Source: Pyrus communis (Eukaryota; Streptophyta; Magnoliopsida; Rosales; Rosaceae). Taken from it: 64,000 bases of DNA. This document shows, piece after piece, positions 1-11,631 of this stretch. The stretch covers positions 23,457,572-23,521,571 of the forward strand of contig NC_084807.1 of NCBI RefSeq assembly GCF_963583255.1. Reading direction: 5' to 3'. Every line of letters begins with the position of its first letter. Positions within the stretch are counted from its first letter, which is position 1. A model generated the notes under the pieces. That model had not been told where the DNA came from, ran no database searches, and saw only the letters and a list, made by a program, of their open reading frames with translations. The translations under genes and the position numbers were made by a program.

Positions 1-2584
1 CAAGGGTGAGTTTATGAGCATTTTATAATAAATAGGCCATTACTTCCTTTCTTTTTCAGCATTATAACTAAATAATAATTAAACACTAAAAAGCGTTAAC
101 TTTGTTAATCGGAACATTTTAACAATTTCTAACATAGTAGATGATGCTTTAAAAAATGGTCATACTTTTGCACTCTGGTGCAGATTCTGTCTCATTGTTC
201 CCCTTCTTTCTTAACAACTAACAATTTGACTCACTAATAATATCGTTTGTAAAAAACATAAAATTTCTAGCATGGTTAATTTGTTGTAGTTAATCATTAA
301 CAAAGATGTAAGAATAAACGGTTCTGATCATAAACTAAAATCGTAAAAAGAAAAAAAAAAAAAAAACGTCATTAAAAATAGTCCAAATCAAGGATTGCTA
401 ACATCCACATTCATAGCTGACTTTCGTACCCCTTTTGGACTCGCACACCCCTCTTTAAAAGTTCTTAGAGGGATACGTGGAATGTGTTTATCCTTTTCCT
501 TCGACGTATTTCGAGTCCTAACACGACTCAGTCATCGGTCATGTTCCTGCAGCGTACATTTATTTCCAGCATGTTCAGTCAATTCATGCTGATCCAGAAA
601 AAGAAGAAAAACACCATGACGCTGCATTGTTTTTCAGAAAGTACACATGCAGAAGTCAATTGAATCCTTGGAGATGTTAACTGCTCCTTATCCTGTCCTT
701 AATTTTCAATTTGATTTACCAACTTGGCGACTACCATACTCTTGTTTAACCACCCTTGACCCGGACCAACATTTTTTTCCTCCTTTGGAGGGGGAGAGTT
801 GGTGAAGAACCAAAAGAGGAAAGTACCCCAAAATTATAGCGGAATATGCCACTGTGATCGTATTTTATAAGAAAGTTAAAACACATAGCAATGTATATAT
901 GAGTAGTTTAGAATACCGTTACAATAACATCCCCATTGTACATATTTGGGAGATGATAATCTCACAACAGTTTTTCTCCTACACCTCTCTTTACTTCTAA
1001 GCACCTGATTTGATAAAAACATGATTAAACAGAAATGCGTAGAAAGACATCGGGCGTATAGCCATCATTTCCCTATGAGCTAACAAAATTCCGTGTCAAA
1101 TTTCCAAATAATGCAAATTGACTATCATGCACTGACATTAGTGAAGTTTTCCCACCATTTTTTTTCTTGACGTCACCTAAATAAATATTATAAATTAAAC
1201 AACAAAATAAATCCTAACAACTCACTTCTTCTAACAAATGGCAATATACTCCAAATAACTTGATGAGCTAAAGCAGTCAAGTCAGGCGACCAACACCACC
1301 AATTATTTCTTTCACCACTTGTTTAAAGAAACTAGTGTCAGGAAAAAAGGAGAATGACAAAAAACAAAAAGATCTAATTCTAAACCAAACACCATCTCAA
1401 ATTCATCTAAAAAATTCTCACATCCAATTGTACCAATGATCCAAAGTTTCTTGTTACTCAAACATTACTTGATCAATACCGCAAACATGAAAGGAAAGCA
1501 CATACAATCATCTGAGTAAACTCTATTAAACAAAAGGCACGTAAGTAATTCACAGACCCTGACGTAGCCAAGTTGACTAAAGTTCTCTCTACTCAAATTC
1601 GAATCCTCCTCCCGTAGTTTAATTAGAATACCACTCGACATGCAATCAATTTGGATGATTGGGAACTGTCATCTGTGAACTCCCTATTGTCTCCATAATC
1701 CTAAAGTGTCTCTAAACAACTTAACTAAGAACTATGGCACTATATTATTCTTCATATATGAGCATATCCTTGTATAAACAAGATGTTTCTCGTGGATTAA
1801 AGAAGAATCAATTATGTAAACAGTTCTCTTAGACCAAACAGGAAGTCTCTACACACTGTCAAATCTGTCGATCGTCCCATCAAATCATACAGCCCTAAAC
1901 CCTAAAACCTGGCAAGCATAAAGGCCACGATACCAACCTGCTATCAAGTTATCTCCCATCCAAATAAACCTCAATGATATTCCTGTCGGAGCATGCACTT
2001 AACTGGAAACTCGACTTTCAATAATTATCCATGAAACGACATTTTTGGGAAGATGCAGATGACAATATGCAGAAGATCAACGGTTGGCATACATTACTGA
2101 ATTTAACGGTGCATACACGCTTATGAATTCATAATCCATGGGACGTTATTGAGTGAACCGGAGACACTAAAGCAATGCATAGAAAGACTCTTGGAAAGCT
2201 TACCAATAACGAAGAATTTTCACAAACGATTTGCAATGGAAATTTCAATAGCTCCAAACCCCTCCATCTTCTTGACTATTTCTTCTTCTTTCCCCCTACA
2301 GATAATTAAACGAAAGATCGAACGAACAAAATACATTCATATGATCCACCGGTTTCGAAACAAAGCTCTACTGATAAACAAAAAGTAAATAAAACCTAAC
2401 AACAAAACTACAGACTTGAGATTTAACAAGCAAAAGATATAAACAAAATAGACCTCCTACCTTTGCTTGCTGTGCCTATAAAAGCTGCCAAAACATATTT
2501 TTGCACAAAACCAAAAAACAAGTCAGTGATCACACCAAATCTCTCTTTTTCTTTCTCACTCTCTCACTCTAAATCTTTGTTGTC
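1..2584. other. Intergenic, no gene recognised
   Basis: AT-rich spacer downstream of the minus-strand AHL gene. The open frames here (for example 395-592 and 2149-2388) are short, show no family signature and have no convincing splice partners. The stretch immediately left of 2585 should hold the 3' UTR of the AHL gene; no clear polyadenylation signal could be assigned. Confidence 0.5.
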
Positions 2585-3520
2585 TCAGTAAGATGGAGGT
2601 CTCGTAGGGGGAGGACCCCAGAAAACATCATGAGGGATCTGACCGCCATTCGCAAGTAAATTCGGAGGCAGATTGTAAACAGCCATTGCACTAGCATTCT
2701 CACCAACACCTCGAGATCCCGAATTCACACCTGATTGCTGCTGTTCCTGCGGTATCTGCATTCCTCCTTCTCCGCCTTGCTCTTCCTCGAGTGGCAGCCT
2801 CTCATATGTTGCATTTGTGAACGTAGCTGCAATAACAATCACCGGACCAGAAGCCACCAATGCTCCCATCACGGTGCCTCCCACCACCTGCCCCTGGCCG
2901 CCCGCCAAGTACACGGTCAGTCCTGTCGCGCCAGGCGGTGATGGGGCAGGTAGGAACGCCCCTGACAACGATAGAATCTCAAACCTTCCGTGCAATGTAA
3001 TCACTCCAGTTGGCGCTGCTGGTTGCCGAAGAGTTACATTAGCGACAATGCCGCTGCCGCTCAGGACAGAGACGCCTCTATGCCGTCTTTGAGAAAAGGT
3101 GGCAATGCTGTCTACAATGTCGCTGCCGCTGCTGATTTCCAAGACGTGGCTTCGGAGAGCGTTGGGGCTCTCTTTAGTGATGACAACGGGCGGTTTGGGC
3201 TTGTTTTTGGAACCAGGGGGGCGGCCACGCGGCCTCCGGTTGCTACTTCCTGGCTCGAGGCTGTCATGGCTGCCGCTACCGGTGTTAGGGCCTTGATCAT
3301 CGCCTTCCAGGTCATTATTGTCCCGACCATCTTCGTGGTGCTTGTTGTTCTGCTTGTGAGGGCTGGTGCTGCTGTTGGTGGGAGTAGTGGTGGTGTTGTC
3401 TTGCTCGTCGAGTTGTTCCTCGGTGTTTCTGAGGTGGAGAGACGGCGGAGTCGAGGAGATTGAATCCACATGACCTCCTCCGCCCATGGAAACATTTCCA
3501 GCCCACCATCGATTCGCCAT
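2585..3520 (-). CDS. AHL15-like: AT-hook motif nuclear-localized protein, clade A, AHL15-like
   Basis: AHL proteins bind AT-rich DNA and matrix-attachment regions in the nucleus and repress or modulate growth genes; AHL15/19/20 relatives act in hypocotyl growth, flowering, defence and axillary-meristem longevity. The 311-residue intronless frame starts MANRWW and ends in [14 protein letters not shown], termini typical of the AHL15 branch. A single type-I AT-hook, RRPRGRPPG, lies at residues 95-103 and is followed by the basic SKNKPKPP. The PPC/DUF296 domain spans about 115-245, with HVLEI, the [12 protein letters not shown] core near 178 and [17 protein letters not shown] at its end. Residues 35-92 are a low-complexity Thr/Asn/His/Gly linker. 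The single AT-hook with a continuous coding exon is the clade A pattern. The gene looks intact. Assignment to AHL15 rather than AHL19/20 rests on the termini only. Confidence 0.95.
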   Translation of the reverse strand: MANRWWAGNVSMGGGGHVDSISSTPPSLHLRNTEEQLDEQDNTTTTPTNSSTSPHKQNNKHHEDGRDNNDLEGDDQGPNTGSGSHDSLEPGSSNRRPRGRPPGSKNKPKPPVVITKESPNALRSHVLEISSGSDIVDSIATFSQRRHRGVSVLSGSGIVANVTLRQPAAPTGVITLHGRFEILSLSGAFLPAPSPPGATGLTVYLAGGQGQVVGGTVMGALVASGPVIVIAATFTNATYERLPLEEEQGGEGGMQIPQEQQQSGVNSGSRGVGENASAMAVYNLPPNLLANGGQIPHDVFWGPPPTRPPSY

Positions 3521-4420
3521 GGCCTTATAATTAAATCTTGGGAAAATATATAATAAAAAAACCTAGAAAACAAAATCCAAATCCGAGCAAGAAAGGAAAC
3601 AAATCCAAATCCAAGCTCTTGCTTTTACACTCTTTCTGTTTTTGGATGCATAACGACAACCACGGTTGAACCACCTATCTAGCTAATTAAGGAAGGTAAA
3701 GATAAAATCTTTATCTTCTCTCTTTAATATTGCACCTCTCTCTCTCTCTCTCTCTCTTCTTCTTCTTTGTTTGCTTGCTTGCAGGAGCAGATTGAAAGAT
3801 CTCTCTCCAATAAGCAATATAAAAACAATCTCCAAATCCAACAGATAGAATCCAAAAACCTTATCCCTTTTCACAAAACCCACCTAAACCCAATCTCCTT
3901 TTTATTACTTGAAAACCCTAAAAGCTAAAAACCCAGAAATATTAGATCCAACAAACCCCATTTAGAATCCAACAACCCTAACCCTACTTGTTCAAAAACC
4001 AAATCCAACCTCAACAATCTTCATAACCCACCACCCAAAATACCCAACGATTCACATATTTGAGCTCACAACAGTAAAATATATATATATATGTATATTT
4101 TTGGGTACCCACAAAGTGCATCCCTTGTGTTCTTCTCTGATAAGCTTTTTGAGTTTGAGCAGCTTCTAGCTTTTCTTCTTTCTTCCTTGGAGCTTGGTTT
4201 GCTTTGCCCTCTCTCAAGTCTAATCAATGGGAAATCTTGGGTTGGCCAGTACGAGCAAACTAACCCAAAGATTTTGTTTCTGTGGTTGGGGCCTCTTCTC
4301 CTCTGTATTTTCAGTTTTATCTCTCCTCTTTTCTTTCTCGTTCTCTCTCTCTCTCTATTTCTACTGCAAGACTGCACCTTTTTACCACTTTGGGGGCTGC
4401 GGGGGGGTGTACGTTAAGGG
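3521..4420 (-). promoter_or_regulatory. Upstream/leader region of the AHL gene
   Basis: Read on the minus strand, this stretch lies just 5' of the AHL start codon. It carries a GA-repeat tract (CT on the plus strand, about 3735-3757) and an ATATAT-rich TATA-like stretch near 4079-4095, followed by pyrimidine-rich leader-like sequence. GA tracts are common in plant 5' UTRs and are bound by GAGA-binding BPC factors. The TSS was not determined; calling the TATA-like stretch the core promoter is inference. Confidence 0.3.
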
Positions 4421-4457
4421 TCCCAACGCTCCCTGGCGTACGATAACATATCTTTAA

Positions 4458-4533
4458 ACTTGTAAAAACAAAAACAAAACAAAAACAAAATAAAAACAAA
4501 ACAAAAACAAAATAAAAACAAAACAAAAAAATT
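4458..4533. repeat. A-rich tandem repeat, about 22 bp period
   Basis: About three copies of a 22 bp unit made only of A runs separated by C or T (pattern AAAAACAAAAC/AAAAACAAAAT). Low complexity; no coding meaning, although the minus strand gives a spurious Phe/Cys-rich frame. Confidence 0.8.
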
Positions 4534-4865
4534 ATGAGGGAAAAAGAAAAAGGCGGTTTTGCAGAGTACCTGGTTTTTTCTTGTCCCTCCGGTTTTGCCT
4601 TTACAAGTTCCGAGCTTCCAAGTTGAGTGAGATTTTAATCCTCTACAGTCATCACCAACTGGACTCTCCAACCGCAGCCAACCACCAGGAAGAAAAAACG
4701 CACCTTTGTATATCGAAATTACCGTTGTGCCCTCATGAGGTGACGTGCGGGAATTTGATTTGACGTTGAGAAAGCAGGGATGGTGGAAAGGTGCAGGGCA
4801 AGTGTGCAAGCCAAGGTTAAGAATTGGAGTTTATCTCTCCTTTTTTGAGTTTATACAGACGGAGA

Positions 4866-4886
4866 AGAGAGAGAGAGAGAGAGAGA
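4866..4886. repeat. (GA)n microsatellite
   Basis: About ten GA units in the spacer right of the AHL gene. Confidence 0.85.
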
Positions 4887-5051
4887 AGGAGTGTGGGGGT
4901 AACGTGCGCTTGGAGTAGTGGGAAGTCGTCATTGTCTGCGAGTCGCGACACGGTATCGAATGCCAATGTCTGAAAACATCACCGCCAGAAACCGCGACCG
5001 ATGACCCATACTTAATGCCGTCTCCAGTCATGTAGGAAGCTTAGAGAATAC

Positions 5052-5266
5052 GGAAAAGAGGATCCTCGCCGGATCCTTATCTTACGGATTCTAAGAGTTT
5101 CATGATCTCATCCGTTGATTGTATATTGTACGATCTATTTTTGTTAAATATTATTTATATTTAATTTTAAATTTTAAATTTTAAAATAATTTATGATCGC
5201 ACGATATATGATGAACGGATGAGACCACGAAATCCTTAGAAAAAGATCCGGTGAGGATCCTTTCCC
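5052..5266. mobile_element. Mutator-like MITE, about 215 bp
   Basis: Long terminal inverted repeats of about 80 bp. The left end reads GGATCCTCgCCGGATC, then TCTTAcGGATT and TCTCATCCGTT; the right end, reverse-complemented, gives GGATCCTCACCGGATC, TCTAAGGATTTC and TCTCATCCGTT. The centre is AT-rich. The flanks AGAGAATAC (5043-5051) and AAAGAATAC (5267-5275) match at 8 of 9 bases, suggesting a 9 bp target duplication, which points to a Mutator-type origin. Confidence 0.75.
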
Positions 5267-5671
5267 AAAGAATACCGAACACCAGTTTTATCCACCTCCA
5301 ATCATACCAGCCTAAATTTTTCCAATCTCACGTAAAATGAAGATGTTGAAGCTCGTCGATACCTAATAAGAAATGTCAAATGATGACAGTTCGGTTAATG
5401 TAACAATTTAATGTTTTATGTCAAATTTTATGTTTTTTTAATTAAATTGTTAAATATTATTTTATTATTAATGTAAATCTTAATGGTTGTTTTTACTTAA
5501 AAAATTGTTGAAAGGTTAATAGAATAAAGGACTTACTATTAATTAGTGAAAAATAAATTTCACGTTGATGTTAAAGACAATCAACAGTCGATAGGCTTAA
5601 GGGCTTTATGCATTTAGCCTTAAACTAAATTTAGCTCTGGTTTTTTAAGGCCATCTCTAAGTTAAATCGAG

Positions 5672-5870
5672 AAAGGGATCATCTTCAGATTCATTTCATA
5701 TAATCCTTCTTAGTAAATAATTTGGACTTTTGAAATTTGATACAACGGTTACAAACAAGGATCCACTTTAAAAGTTATAATAACTTTAGTTGTTTAATCA
5801 AATTTTAAGGACCCGGATTGTTTGATGAGGAGGATTAGGTGGAATGGATCTGGAGATGATCCCTTTCCGT
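5672..5870. mobile_element. Second MITE with GGGATCATCT termini
   Basis: Inverted termini: left AAAGGGATCATCTTCAGAT; right, reverse-complemented, AAAGGGATCATCTCCAGAT, both continuing into CATT(t/c)CA and TAATCCT. The flanks TAAATCGAG (5663-5671) and TATATCGAG (5871-5879) form a probable 9 bp target duplication with one mismatch. Same general class as the element at 5052 but a different terminal sequence. Confidence 0.7.
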
Positions 5871-6065
5871 TATATCGAGCCTTTAGCTATTTTTTAGTTT
5901 TTTTTTTTAATTAATATTTTAAATAATATTGTAGAATTAAATTTGTTTATCTCCCGCCATGTAGAGTCAAATTTTGTTATTTGGCTTGTGATACACATGT
6001 TGGGGCTGTTGAGGAGCTTGGAAACCTGGTATACATGGTCTGTACTTGAATAACCTTTTATTTAT

Positions 6066-6235
6066 TTATTTATTTAACAAACGATATTATTTATAGTAGA
6101 GTAAGAGAGTGAGTTAATCATTACAATGGATTAGCCATAATAATATGATTCAAATTCTCCTTTAGCGAGAAACAAACATAAAACCTCACTTACAAGTGAA
6201 GAATACTACTAGAAAAATAGTACTAAGTGGCTATT
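6066..6235 (-). repeat. tRNA-derived SINE copy (family shared with 25028 and 53878)
   Basis: Read on the minus strand it starts with CCACTTAGTACTA, runs through CTTCACTTGTAAGTGAGG and ends near AATATCGTTTGTTAAA. The same head and the same ATATCGTTT-type tail recur on the plus strand at about 25028-25165, and a more diverged copy lies at 53878-54050. A degenerate B-box-like region lies in the middle. The TSD was not resolved. Confidence 0.55.
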
Positions 6236-7429
6236 CTTGACTAAACTTAGCCCTAATTCTTTTTAACAAATTCATGTTGGCACTGCTGCAGGGACAAAGC
6301 CAGAGATTTGTATGAGCGGGGGTATCCTCAAATAACAAAGTCACAATTAAAAATCTCAAGAATTTATTGAACAAAACATTAATATATTAATCCATAAAGT
6401 TTTTCATACAATATATTACAATATTCCTCGAATTGTTTTCATGTTTTGAAAGCGTTGTATAACAAATCATTACCATACCATTAAATATCTCTTTATATAA
6501 AAATAATTATGTTATCATTCATCCATTGATCTCTAAATTAGAATGCTAAATTCTAAATTGAAATGCCAAAAACAAATTAATGAAGTAAAGTCGTATAGAA
6601 TACCTTGTGGAGTAAAATTCTTGTGTTGAATTTTAATAATTGATTACTTGAACACCAACTATCTATAACAGTCCAAATTCAATTGAGTTTAGGTTGAATG
6701 AAAGGGGAGGAAAAATCTGAAGAGGTTGATGACTGGAATTGTTTTGTTGTACGTGGTGTAATGAGTTTTGTGTGGATTAACGACCTAGGGTTAGAAAAAC
6801 GGGGAGGCACAATTAAATTAATTGTTAATTAAATTGTCATCAGGCAGGGCATTTGAAATCCAAAAACGGTAGACTAGTTTAGCTGCCTACCAATTTTTTT
6901 AATTATAATTTAATTAGAGCTGGTTATTGAGAATTGAAACCCAACTGTACATTTTTTTTAAATGAGTGGGGGCTGCTGGAGACAAATTTTGCAAATTAGG
7001 GCTAAAAGTGACCTATAATCTTTGGTTTGAGATGGTCTTCGTATATATGTGTTGGCCTTTGGTTGAAACTAAAAATGGCGTGTAATTTATTTACTGGAAA
7101 GGCCTACATTGTCAGACGAGTCATATGACTTGTTCGTCTTTTAACACAAAAATTTAAAAATTTAAGATCCGTTATCCAAATATATTAATGAATTCAACGA
7201 TTTGTAACATGATCTGAAAAAAGTCAAAACCCTTATATTACATTGCAAATTGTAAGAAGAAAAACCTCGAGTTGGGCGGCTAATCAAATCAAATAATGTT
7301 GAATTGTCATTGTCAGTTACTTGCCCCTATAGTTTCACCATTAATATTGTCAAAAGTGATATCAGTAGTTTTGTATCCAAACAATGTCAAAATGTGAGTG
7401 CGAACCTAGAAATAGGCCGAATTTATTTT

Positions 7430-8030
7430 AAAAAATTTTAACAAAAAATTTATAGTACTATTTATTTTAATGAAAAATTACATTTTTACATTAAAAAATT
7501 AATATTAGTACTATTTATTTTACTCTTTATTATATCCTTATCGTTAAAACTTAAAGTTTTTAAATTTTTTTTCATTAATTTTTCTTTTATATTACTCTTC
7601 AATTCGAATTAGCAAAAAAAAAAAAAAAAGTAATTTGATGGTTGAGTAGCACAACTTTAATATATGCCATTATACCAAATGATCAGGATTATTAACCAAT
7701 TGGTCCAACTGTCTTACAGCAAATTTTAGATGCTTCGGGTTTAGTTTTTACTTTAAAAAGGCGAATTCCATTTTTTCAAGCTTCAAAATTCAAGAACATT
7801 TTAATCACTTACTATTCAATTTTAATTTTGAAGAAATAAATATGTATCATAAAATTTATGGAGGTTTTAACTAAAAATCTACAGTATTGTTTATTTTAAT
7901 AAAAAATTATATTTTTACATTAAAAAGTCAACTCTAAAACTATTTATTTTATTTTTTATTTTATTATTATCGTTAAAACTTAAAAATTTTCAAATCTTTT
8001 TCGCTGCTTTTTCTAAATTTTATTTGGGGT
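7430..8030. repeat. Two diverged copies of a dispersed AT-rich repeat
   Basis: The block at about 7440-7600 (ACTATTTATTTTA, ATTACATTTTTACATTAAAAA, TTATCGTTAAAACTTAAA) is repeated at about 7865-8015 with the same order of motifs. The offset is about 430 bp. Direct orientation; no coding capacity. Class of element unknown. Confidence 0.55.
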
Positions 8031-8289
8031 TCGTATGTCGAGTATTTCGTTTTGTTGGCTTTACCAATGTTAAGCCTAATGTGACAGTCCTAAGCCTAGG
8101 CCTAGGTAGTAGCTACTGCGGACACTCCATTGGAAAGTTGATGTGGGCTTATGAACAAACTTTGGCCACCTGATATGTGACAGGTTTTTACCATTTTTAA
8201 GGACGCAACTTACCTTCTATTGTTCTACGTACTATGTAGTATGTCATGAGTGGTCGATAATGAATTTTACATTAATAGAAGGATAAATT

Positions 8290-8595
8290 TTGCGTAAGTA
8301 TATAATAATTTGAGCTACTTTATATATTATCAATTAGTTTTTATAGTGAAATCTAAACTTTCTTTATAATATCATAGTAGGTTGGTTCACGTGTGAAAGT
8401 CAACGTGCATGTGCTCCAATGTTATCCATGTGTTAGACTTGAAAATTTGTCACACGTGTGGAAGGTGTGTTGAAAATGGATCTCACATAGATGGAAAGAG
8501 AGACTTTGCATGAGTTTATAAGTAACTCGGGCTACTTTCTATATTACAAATTGATTTATAGTTAAATCTCAACTTTCTTCATGAGAAAGTAGGAA
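8290..8595. repeat. Direct repeat pair, possible remnant of a small LTR-type element
   Basis: A 75 bp block (TGCGTAAGTATATAA, GAGCTACTTTATATATTA, ATAGTGAAATCTAAACTTTCTT) at about 8290-8365 recurs at about 8505-8580 (TGCATGAGTTTATAAGTAA, GGGCTACTTTCTATATTA, ATCTCAACTTTCTT). The text between them carries ACACGTGTGGAAG-like sequence. It could be a TRIM-type remnant; ends were not resolved. Confidence 0.4.
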
Positions 8596-8693
8596 TTGAA
8601 TAATAAAATTATATTGATTATGCCACGTGAAAAAAAAAAACCACCGTTTTTTAACAAAGGTAACAATCTAATTTACAAATTAAAAAAGGAATT

Positions 8694-8800
8694 ATTATTA
8701 ACACTTCAAAAATCTTATTTGGCACTCTAAACTTTCTATAATTAGAAAGAAAAATACACTTATAAGCAGTGTAGAATAAAATTTTTGAAGTGCTAATAAC
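8694..8800. mobile_element. Short MITE, CACTTCAAAAAT termini (copy 1)
   Basis: About 107 bp with inverted ends TTATTAACACTTCAAAAAT and, reverse-complemented from the right, GTTATTAGCACTTCAAAAAT. A second copy with the same ends and interior (CTTATTTGTCACTCCAAACTTT) is at 17110-17210. Confidence 0.7.
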
Positions 8801-10440
8801 ATTTTCCATTAAAAAGTAGCGATTGATCTAGTATATTTATAACGCTACTTACTATTTCTTTAAGTTAGCAATTTGGTTTCGACAATATATTTCATTTTGA
8901 GATTTTAAGATAAATATAAGATATAAAAATATCAAAATAACAATTAGAATACGGTGAGTTAATTGAAGAATGAGTTGACAAATAGATGAACGAAGGACAA
9001 TTTATAAGAAATTTTCTCTAACTTCTTTGGAGGAGATAGTAATTAGCAACTGGCATATGACAATGTGTGTATGAATATTTTTTATTTTTGTTTTTAAAAG
9101 ATAAAAAAAAGGAGAGAGAAAGAGGGATTGGAAAGGGAGGTTTTTGGTTTTTGTTTTTATTTTTTATTTTGTATTTTTTAATATTAGATATATGCTAAAA
9201 TCAGATGTATGTGAGTTTCAATAAAAAACAGTAAAATTTGGTTTTGTGAAGTTATATTGTTGCTCATCAATAATTTTTTTCTGTAATAGAAGACTAATAA
9301 TCTTTTCATCGTTCTTTAGTTGACAAAGAGAATTTTAATAGGCAGTGTAGATTAGTATACCCACATTTCAAGTATTAACCCATTTTTACATTTTTACCCC
9401 TTATGTTTTGTTCAGGATAGTTTCTAAAACTAAGTCATGAAAGGTTTTATCCTCACACGAGATTTTGAAATTGCATCAGTTGATATTTTATCTATGTTCG
9501 GTGCATGTCAAATGTTAGACTCCTTTATAGACTACGGAGATGGAAAAATCATATTTGCATATCACGTTGTGCATCTAATTGTCGTTTTGGAATACAAGAA
9601 GTCAATTTGAAGAATAGCTAAAAGTAAAACTTCATGATTATTGTTGACTATTGTTGGTTAACATAGTGTAAATGTGACTTCTAAATCAACACAAAAATTA
9701 CATAAAACAATAAAAGAAAACTAAAATTTTGTAAGAGCATCTTCAATCGTGCTCTTATTTCTTGATTAAGTTTTAACTAAAAAGGCTATAATGTAACTTA
9801 GCCCCCTAAAAAAAAATTTGGTTATACTCTCTAGTTTAAGCAGTCGTAATAATTGTGGACAAATAAGAATATAATTCTTGTTGAAAAATTAGTAATAAAC
9901 ACTGGGTGCTTCTTTTTCGTTCTCTAGATTTAAGAGCTCTTAGGTGAATCTTTAGAGTGTCAAATATGATTTGTCAGAGTTTTATTTGAAGATTGATGTG
10001 ACAATATTAAGTTGATGTCAAAATTTCTTTCATTCGAATGCAGAACGTATCCGCTTTGATCCCAAAGCAGAATATATCCGTTTACATGTTTGCGATATCC
10101 TTTTTATCTTTCTCTTTTCTGCAGTTGCGCATACTTAATTATGTTTATCCCTATTTATTGTTTTATTTATTTATTCAATTCGATAATCAAAATTACAGAA
10201 AACGAGAAAAAAAAAAGTATGATTATCATTTTTCTTTATCAGTGGAGAATATTCAAATCAGTATCAATAGGTTGATGCACTGGTAAGCACGTCACTACTT
10301 ATGTTCACTTTCGTAGCAACATCACTAGTCTCCTCATGAGTCATTTGGTATAATTTTGAAAGTTAGAAAAGCGATTGGCAACGAAAGAAAATAATTTTGA
10401 CGCTAAAATCAAACTACCTTACAAGTTTAGAGTCCGTCTG
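8801..10440. other. Intergenic, no gene recognised
   Basis: AT-rich spacer. The open frame at 10038-10286 has no family signature and no RNA-level support visible in the sequence. Nothing else was assigned. Confidence 0.4.
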
Positions 10441-10449
10441 ATAACCATT

Positions 10450-10988
10450 TCAGTTTTTAGCCAGTTTCTTGCATTGACTTGATCAACAAATTGCGATTCA
10501 TCAACCTGAAAATATCAATGTCAAACACGAGCACAAAAAAAAGTTCGACGCCGGGTAAAAGTACTAGTTAGAACTAGCAATCTCAAGTTCTGTACATTGT
10601 AAACAAATCAAACAAAAATATTTCACCACTCTGGCAAGAAATGAATCCTTCCCTTCCAGATTTTCTCGACGTAACAAAAAATTGGGGTGTGGGGAGTTAA
10701 AAGAGGGGCCTAAGTACCCTACTACGAAACACGACATATATGATATCTTCAGACAACAAAGTTATAAGGACGGCGTAGAGAAGAAGATAGTATATGAAGG
10801 AAGTTGAAGATGATTACTATGATAAAGTTTGATCCGTTTGGGTTTTCCCCGACCACCGGGTATAGCAGTTCCATGTGTGCTAAATCCCGAGTCTTGCAAC
10901 TCTATGGCCAAAATTAAGAGGTAGCATGCCAGAACATGACCGCCTCCCTCAGTACTACTAAATGGTGACGACCATGTGTGCTTACTAA
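10450..10988 (-). other. 3' flank of GNOM copy 1, homologous to the 3' flank of copy 2
   Basis: Motifs in order (CAACAAATTGCGATTCAT, TCAATGTCAAACAC, GCCGGGTAAAAGTAC, TTCTGTACATTG, then ATGAAGGAAGTTGAAGATGA and CAGTTCC) match 17685-18065 downstream of GNOM copy 2 in the same order. This shows that the duplicated unit includes the 3' flank and probably the 3' UTR. In copy 1 the block is separated from the stop codon by the Helitron at 10989-11584. Confidence 0.65.
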
Positions 10989-11584
10989 TCTATCTATTCT
11001 ATTAAGAGAAGAGGGTTTGTCAACTTTTTACCCTCTTTTCTTTTAATTTTGTCCTCACTTTTAAATACACAAGGTTGACATGAGGAGGGTAAAATAGTAA
11101 TTTTGTATATTTTGAACTTTTTCCCCCTTTTTTCTATTTTTCCCTCACATTTGATACACAATATTTACATAAAAATGGCAAAATAGTAATTTTATATCGA
11201 AATATTTACATAAGATTAAAAAAATTGCCCCCTTTCTTCCAATTTTACCCTCACTTTGAATACACAATGTTAACATGAGAAGGGGCAAAGTAGTAATTTT
11301 GTATCTTTTGAACTTTTTCCCTTTTTTTCCTATTTTTTCCACACTTTAGATACACAATATTTACATAAGAAGGGCAAAATAGTAATTCTATATCGACATA
11401 TTTACATAAGATAAAAAAAAATTCAGTTATTAAGAGAAATTATCTCACTATCATTTTTTCATACACGTAAGTGAAATCATGATGTTTTTTGGATAGTTTG
11501 AATGAAGTGAAGCGGTTGCGCTTGAGGAAAACGTGAGAGGAGGTGGACGGTTGTACACACACACAACGTGTGCTCATCTGCTAG
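10989..11584 (+). mobile_element. Non-autonomous Helitron, about 596 bp
   Basis: The element starts with TC (TCTATCTATTCTATTAAGAG, a typical plant Helitron head) directly after an A. It ends with CTAG directly before a T, and has a short CACAC-AAC-GTGTG hairpin 8 bp before CTAG. There is no target duplication or terminal inverted repeat, and the insertion falls between A and T, all as expected for Helitrons. The interior is a roughly 200 bp tandem duplication (about 11020-11220 and 11222-11425) with the recurrent phrase AAAATAGTAATTTT. The homologous flank of the paralogue at 18060-18143 lacks the whole block and serves as an empty site. It carries no Rep/helicase, so it must have been moved in trans. 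Confidence 0.75.
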
Positions 11585-11631
11585 TATGCCTTAAAGAAAA
11601 CAGATCCGGTTCCAATGACTATACAACATTT

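Noticed and set aside
2735..3463. Several frames overlapping the AHL gene on either strand
   Set aside because: Shadows of a GC-rich coding exon; only the minus-strand AHL frame has domain structure.
4091..4526. Overlapping open frames on both strands (Phe/Ser-rich, Cys/Phe-rich)
   Set aside because: Produced by CT-rich leader sequence and the A-rich tandem repeat; no family signature.
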